NCBI RefSeq assembly: GCF_004519295.1
Contig: NZ_SOZH01000005.1
Location: forward strand, 186,001 to 250,000
Direction: 5' to 3'
DNA: 64,000 nucleotides
DNA from: Cellulosimicrobium funkei
Lineage (GTDB): Bacteria; Actinomycetota; Actinomycetes; Actinomycetales; Cellulomonadaceae
Part shown: positions 58,238 to 64,000 of the stretch, in pieces
Layout: the number at the start of each line of letters is the position of its first letter
How positions within the stretch are numbered: position 1 is the first letter of the stretch
Translations under genes and position numbers: made by a program
The notes under the pieces: generated by a model
Told to the model about the DNA's origin: nothing
What the model saw: the letters and a program-made list of their open reading frames with translations, nothing else
Database searches by the model: none

Positions 58238-59011
58238 ATGCTCGCCTCACAGCGCCAGGAGCGCATCCTCGCGGAGATCCGGGACCACGGCGCGGTCCGC
58301 ATCGGTGACCTGACCCGGGAGCTCGGGGTGTCGGACATGACGATCCGGCGCGACCTCGTCGAGCTCGCCGACCAGGGCCTGGTCCGCAAGGTGCACGGCG
58401 GCGCCGTCGCGCCGCACACGACCGCGCACGAGCCGGGGTTCGCCGCGAAGAGCTCGCGCGAGGCCGCGGAGAAGGAGGCCATCGCGACGGCCGCCGCCCG
58501 CCTCATCACCGCGAACGCGTCGGTCGCGCTGAGCGCCGGCACGACGACGCACCTGCTCGCCGCCCGCATCGCCGCGGATCCCGCGCTGCGCCCCCTGACG
58601 GTCGTGACGAACTCCCTCCCGGTCGCCGAGATCCTGCACCGTGCCAACGACCCGCGCCTGGAGACGATCCTCACCGGCGGCAGCCGCACGCCGTCCGACG
58701 CGCTCGTCGGCCCGCTCGCCGAGGCCGCGCTGTCGGGGCTGCGCGTCGACCTCGCGTTCGTCGGGGCGCACGGCGTCGACCCGGAGATCGGGCTCACGAC
58801 GCCGAACCTCGACGAGGCCGCGACGAACCGCGCGCTCATCGAGTCCGCCGGGCGCACCGTCGTCCTCGCCGACCACACGAAGTGGCACACCACGGGCCTG
58901 CGCGTCTTCGCGACGTTCGCCGACGTGGACGTCCTCGTCACCGACGCCGGGCTCGCCGAGGACGAGCGCGCCCGCGTCCAGGACCTCGTCGAGCAGCTCG
59001 TCGTCGCCTGA
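58238..59011 (+). CDS. DeoR/GlpR family transcriptional regulator
   Basis: Sugar-catabolism repressor, 257 residues. The N-terminal helix-turn-helix (ERILAEIRDHGAVRIGDLTR, ELGVSDMTIRRDLVEL) has the DeoR pattern ending in KVHGGAV. The C-terminal sugar-phosphate sensor domain shows SAGTTTHLLAARI, TVVTNSLPVAEIL, DLAFVGAHGVD and VLADHTKWH. No ribosome site precedes the ATG, and the -10 lies seven bases before it, so it appears leaderless. It is followed after 61 bases by GalT-GalK, its probable target, with galactose-1-phosphate as a likely effector (inferred). Confidence 0.93.
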   Translation: MLASQRQERILAEIRDHGAVRIGDLTRELGVSDMTIRRDLVELADQGLVRKVHGGAVAPHTTAHEPGFAAKSSREAAEKEAIATAAARLITANASVALSAGTTTHLLAARIAADPALRPLTVVTNSLPVAEILHRANDPRLETILTGGSRTPSDALVGPLAEAALSGLRVDLAFVGAHGVDPEIGLTTPNLDEAATNRALIESAGRTVVLADHTKWHTTGLRVFATFADVDVLVTDAGLAEDERARVQDLVEQLVVA

Positions 59012-59072
59012 CCGGCGACCTCGGCCCCCGCTCCCCGCACTCCCCACGCACCGCGATCGGAACACCCCACGC

Positions 59073-61562
<2,490 letters not shown>

Positions 61563-61572
61563 CCGGGTCGGC

Positions 61573-62385
61573 TCAGACGTCGTAGGTGACGACGAGGGGC
61601 GCGTGGTCGCTCCAGCGCTCCTCGTGCGACGGCGCGCGGTCGACCTCGACCTTGACCGCGCGCTCCGCGAGGGAGGGCGTCGCGAGCTGGTAGTCGATGC
61701 GCCAGCCCGAGTCGTTGTCGAACGCGCGCCCGCGCCACGACCACCACGTGAACGGGCCCGGGCCCTCGCCGCCGTGGACGCGGCCCAGGTCCACGAGCCC
61801 GACCTGGTCCAGCCACACGTCGACGTAGGCGCGCTCCTCGGGGAGGAACCCCGCGCTCTTGAGGTTGCCCTTCCAGTTCTTGATGTCGACGTTGCGGTGC
61901 GCGATGTTGAGGTCGCCCGCCAGGACGACCTTCTCGCCCGTGGCCGCGAGCTGCCGCAGGCGTGCCGTGACCTTCTCCAGGTAGGCGTACTTCGCGACCA
62001 TCGTCTCCGGCTGGCTCACGGTGCCCGAGTGGATGTACGCCGAGACCACGGTGAGACGGCCGCCGTCGGGCAGCTCCAGGTCGGCCTCGACCCAGCGGCC
62101 GGTGTCGACCGGCGGCTCGGGCTCGCCGGCCCCGAGGCCGACGCGGACCGCGGACACCGGTAGGCGGGACGCGACCGCGACCCCGGCGCGGCCCTTGATG
62201 TCGCACGCCTGGTGGGCGACGTGCCAGCCCTCCAGCAGGTCGTTGACGACCGAGTCGGGCGCGCGCACCTCCTGGAGCAGCAGGACGTCGGGCGTCCGGG
62301 ACGCGATCCAGGCGTCCATCCCCCGGCGGTAGGCGGCGCGGATTCCGTTGACGTTGGCGGTGGCGAGGGTCAGCACGCGGGCCAT
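61573..62385 (-). CDS. xth: Exodeoxyribonuclease III
   Basis: Mg2+-dependent AP endonuclease and 3'-5' exonuclease for base-excision repair; 270 residues. The EEP-fold motifs are TANVNGIRAA, LLLQEVRAP (catalytic Glu), SAYIHSGT, LAGDLNIAH, DNDSGWRIDY and the final W-S-D-H-A-P-L. ATG at 62385 (MARVLTLATANVNG) matches family starts; GTG codons five and seven codons upstream are possible. It lies 36 bases behind the MFS gene and is convergent with GalT-GalK after ten bases. Confidence 0.95.
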   Translation of the reverse strand: MARVLTLATANVNGIRAAYRRGMDAWIASRTPDVLLLQEVRAPDSVVNDLLEGWHVAHQACDIKGRAGVAVASRLPVSAVRVGLGAGEPEPPVDTGRWVEADLELPDGGRLTVVSAYIHSGTVSQPETMVAKYAYLEKVTARLRQLAATGEKVVLAGDLNIAHRNVDIKNWKGNLKSAGFLPEERAYVDVWLDQVGLVDLGRVHGGEGPGPFTWWSWRGRAFDNDSGWRIDYQLATPSLAERAVKVEVDRAPSHEERWSDHAPLVVTYDV

Positions 62386-62421
62386 CCCATCACACGCCAC
62401 CGACAACGACGGGCCCCGGCG

Positions 62422-63750
62422 TCACGCGGGCGGCGTGGCCTCGCTCACGGGCGCCGCGACGACGCGGGCGGGCCGGAACGCGCTCGCGAGGACCGCCGAG
62501 ACGGCGGCGAGCACGGCCAGCACCACGAAGCCGACCCGGAGGTGGTGGGCGGTTGCGAAGACGCCGGTGAGGACGCCGCCGAGCACGGCGCCCGCGTAGG
62601 TGAAGACGTTGAGCCGCGCGACCGCCCGGTCGGTGACCGTCGCCACGACCCCGGCGGCGGGCTCCGCCGCCGCTCCCGCCCGGCCCGACGCGACCGCCTC
62701 CCGGGCCCGGTCCCCGACCGCCGAGAACGCGAGCGGCGCGACGACGCCGAGCCCGAGGCCCGTCACCGCGAGACCGAGCACGGCGACGGGCCAGGCCGGG
62801 GCGGCCGCCACCGCGACGAACCCCAGGGCGCCGAGCGTGCCGCCCAGCCGCACGACCCGGACCCGGCCGAGACGCTCGACGAGACCGTCCCCGACGAGCC
62901 GCGACACGATGAGCGCCGCCTGGTACGCCGCGTACCCCAGCGGGGCGGCGGCCGCGCTCGCCGCGAGGACGTCGCGCAGGAACGTCGCGCTCCAGCTCGA
63001 CACCGCGGAGTCGGCGACGGGGAACGCGAGCATCCCCGCGCCGAGCAGCGCGATCGTGCCCGCCGCGACCCACGTCACCGGTCCGGACGTCGCCACGGCG
63101 CCCGGGCCGGCCGAGGCGTCCCGCACGACGGCGTCTCGGACCACGGCATCGCTGACGACGGCATCCCGGACCACGGCGTCCGGGGCGACGGCACCCGGGA
63201 CGGCACGGCCGCCGTCGGGCAGGTGCAGCGCGAGCCAGACCGCGCCGACGGCGACGAGCAGCGCCGCGAGCGGGAGCGCGAGCGGCTGGCCGAGACCGGC
63301 CAGCGCGCCGCCCGACACCGCGAGCGCGCCGAGCACTCCCCCGGCCGCGTTCGCGGCGTAGAACGACGCGAGCAGGCTGCGGCCGTGGGCGCGCTCGACG
63401 TCGATCCCGAGCATGTTCATCGCGGCGTCGACGGCGCCGAGCGCGAGCCCGTAGAGGCCGATCGACCCGAAGAAGAGGGGCCACGACGTCGCGAGACCGA
63501 TCCCCGCCACCGCCGCCGCGGCGAGCAGCAGGCCGCCGACGACCACGGCACGCGCGCCGCGGACGGCCGCCACGACGCCCGACAGCGCGCTGCCCAGGCC
63601 GGCGAGGACGCACACGCCCAGCACGACGAGCGTGACGACGTCGTCGCCCATGCCGAGCCGGTCCTTGTATCCGGGGATGCTCGTGAGCACCACCGCGAAC
63701 CCGAAGCCCTGCACGGCGTACGCCGCCGTCGTCGCGATGCGCTCCGTCAC
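62422..63750 (-). CDS. MFS transporter (FucP/YfkF-like)
   Basis: Major facilitator transporter, 442 residues, about twelve membrane segments. The early motif SIPGYKDRLGMGDDVVTLVV and the VDAAMNMLGIDVERAHGRSL loop resemble YbjJ/inner-membrane MFS proteins of unknown substrate. The central cytosolic loop (~205-235) is filled by D-A-V-V-R/S pentapeptide repeats encoded by 15-bp DNA repeats. The start is GTG at 63750. Probably cotranscribed with xth. Confidence 0.87.
   Translation of the reverse strand: MTERIATTAAYAVQGFGFAVVLTSIPGYKDRLGMGDDVVTLVVLGVCVLAGLGSALSGVVAAVRGARAVVVGGLLLAAAAVAGIGLATSWPLFFGSIGLYGLALGAVDAAMNMLGIDVERAHGRSLLASFYAANAAGGVLGALAVSGGALAGLGQPLALPLAALLVAVGAVWLALHLPDGGRAVPGAVAPDAVVRDAVVSDAVVRDAVVRDASAGPGAVATSGPVTWVAAGTIALLGAGMLAFPVADSAVSSWSATFLRDVLAASAAAAPLGYAAYQAALIVSRLVGDGLVERLGRVRVVRLGGTLGALGFVAVAAAPAWPVAVLGLAVTGLGLGVVAPLAFSAVGDRAREAVASGRAGAAAEPAAGVVATVTDRAVARLNVFTYAGAVLGGVLTGVFATAHHLRVGFVVLAVLAAVSAVLASAFRPARVVAAPVSEATPPA
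63116..63190. repeat. Five 15-bp tandem repeats in the MFS gene
   Basis: Five in-frame 15-bp units at 63116, 63131, 63146, 63161 and 63176, each beginning GCRTC and most ending CGACG or CCACG. They encode D-A-V-V-R, D-A-V-V-S and variants in the cytosolic loop between the two halves of the transporter, a site that tolerates length change. Confidence 0.85.
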
Positions 63751-63815
63751 CCGCGCAGAGTAGCGTCTCGACGGCGCGCTGGAGCGTGCACCGCTCGCGC
63801 CGTACCGTCGGCGGT

Positions 63816-64000
63816 ATGAGGGCGATGATCGTCAAGGAGCTCCGGGAGCTCGTCCGTGACCGGCGCACCCTGGGTCTGCTGATCGCGCTGCCCCTGCTCC
63901 TGCTCGTGATCTTCGGGTACGCCGCGAACTTCTACGTCTCGACGGTCGAGACCGCGGTGGTCGGCCCGCAGGCCGAGCAGGTGGCCGGCACCCTCCCGGG
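63816..64000 (+). CDS. ABC-2 type transporter permease, 3' end outside window
   Basis: Start of an ABC-2 family permease: MRAMIVKELRELVRDRRTLG, then a membrane segment LLIALPLLLLVIFGYAANFY, continuing into an extracytoplasmic VSTVETAVVGPQAEQV. The K-E-x-x-x-x-x-R-D-R-R-T pattern before the first segment and the FGYAANF end are typical of YhhJ-like drug/lipid exporter subunits. The ATP-binding partner and the rest lie beyond the window. An ATG nine bases downstream is an alternative start. Confidence 0.85.
   Translation, partial: MRAMIVKELRELVRDRRTLGLLIALPLLLLVIFGYAANFYVSTVETAVVGPQAEQVAGTLP

Overview
The window is chromosomal DNA from a very high-GC Gram-positive actinobacterium, most likely a member of the Micrococcales (Cellulomonas/Cellulosimicrobium-like; the genus is an inference). 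The signs are overwhelming G/C at third codon positions, many GTG starts, leaderless-looking genes, and a gene set typical of Actinobacteria: WhiB7, mycoredoxin, a mycothiol-dependent-enzyme family protein, AdnAB-type helicase-nucleases, and UPF0182, PPA1309, DUF2342, DUF3107 and DUF3152 proteins. I see no insertion sequence, prophage, CRISPR array or rRNA. There is one tRNA, an initiator tRNA-Met.

Layout. 1-9.8 kb holds a base deaminase cut by the window edge with a structured leader, the Na+/H+ antiporter NhaA, a DsbA-like oxidoreductase beside a shortened DUF2235 hydrolase, a VanY-type carboxypeptidase, acylphosphatase coupled to a DUF1918-DUF1876 protein, a YyaL/DUF255 thioredoxin-fold protein and a membrane Ser/Thr kinase. 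9.8-13.8 kb holds a polar amino acid ABC importer, the initiator tRNA with its promoter and terminator, and an aldose 1-epimerase. 13.9-41.3 kb is a long housekeeping block whose order closely follows M. tuberculosis Rv3193c-Rv3211: UPF0182, PPA1309 family, PDZ/S16 protease, DUF2342 protein, YgjP-like metalloprotease, ThiF-like protein, whiB7 with a complete upstream control region, uvrD2, mycoredoxin, nudC, a phosphotransferase, adnB-adnA, DUF3152, TetR, DUF3107, ferritin-like protein and a DEAD-box helicase.

41.3-54.6 kb holds a GntR-CynX transporter pair, a secreted GH18 chitinase, MarC and PHP proteins, a hydrolase-aminopeptidase P pair, a tiny Lys/Arg-rich protein gene, and a conserved cluster of a glycine-zipper membrane protein, an MgtE-N/CBS protein, DUF1003, an MDMPI-family protein and the Mrp ATPase. 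54.6-64 kb holds a MacA/MacB-like exporter operon, a DeoR regulator next to a single-frame GalT-GalK fusion (galactose catabolism), exonuclease III, an MFS transporter, and the start of an ABC-2 permease.

How parts work together. The whiB7 region reads as a stress-inducible regulator with an AT-rich promoter, a 51-codon upstream ORF and an attenuator-like hairpin, next to DNA repair, thiol redox and NAD-cap genes and a macrolide-phosphotransferase-like gene. The DeoR-GalTK pair has three 10-bp direct repeats at the promoter. Convergent gene pairs are often separated by long perfect palindromes that can stop transcription from both sides.
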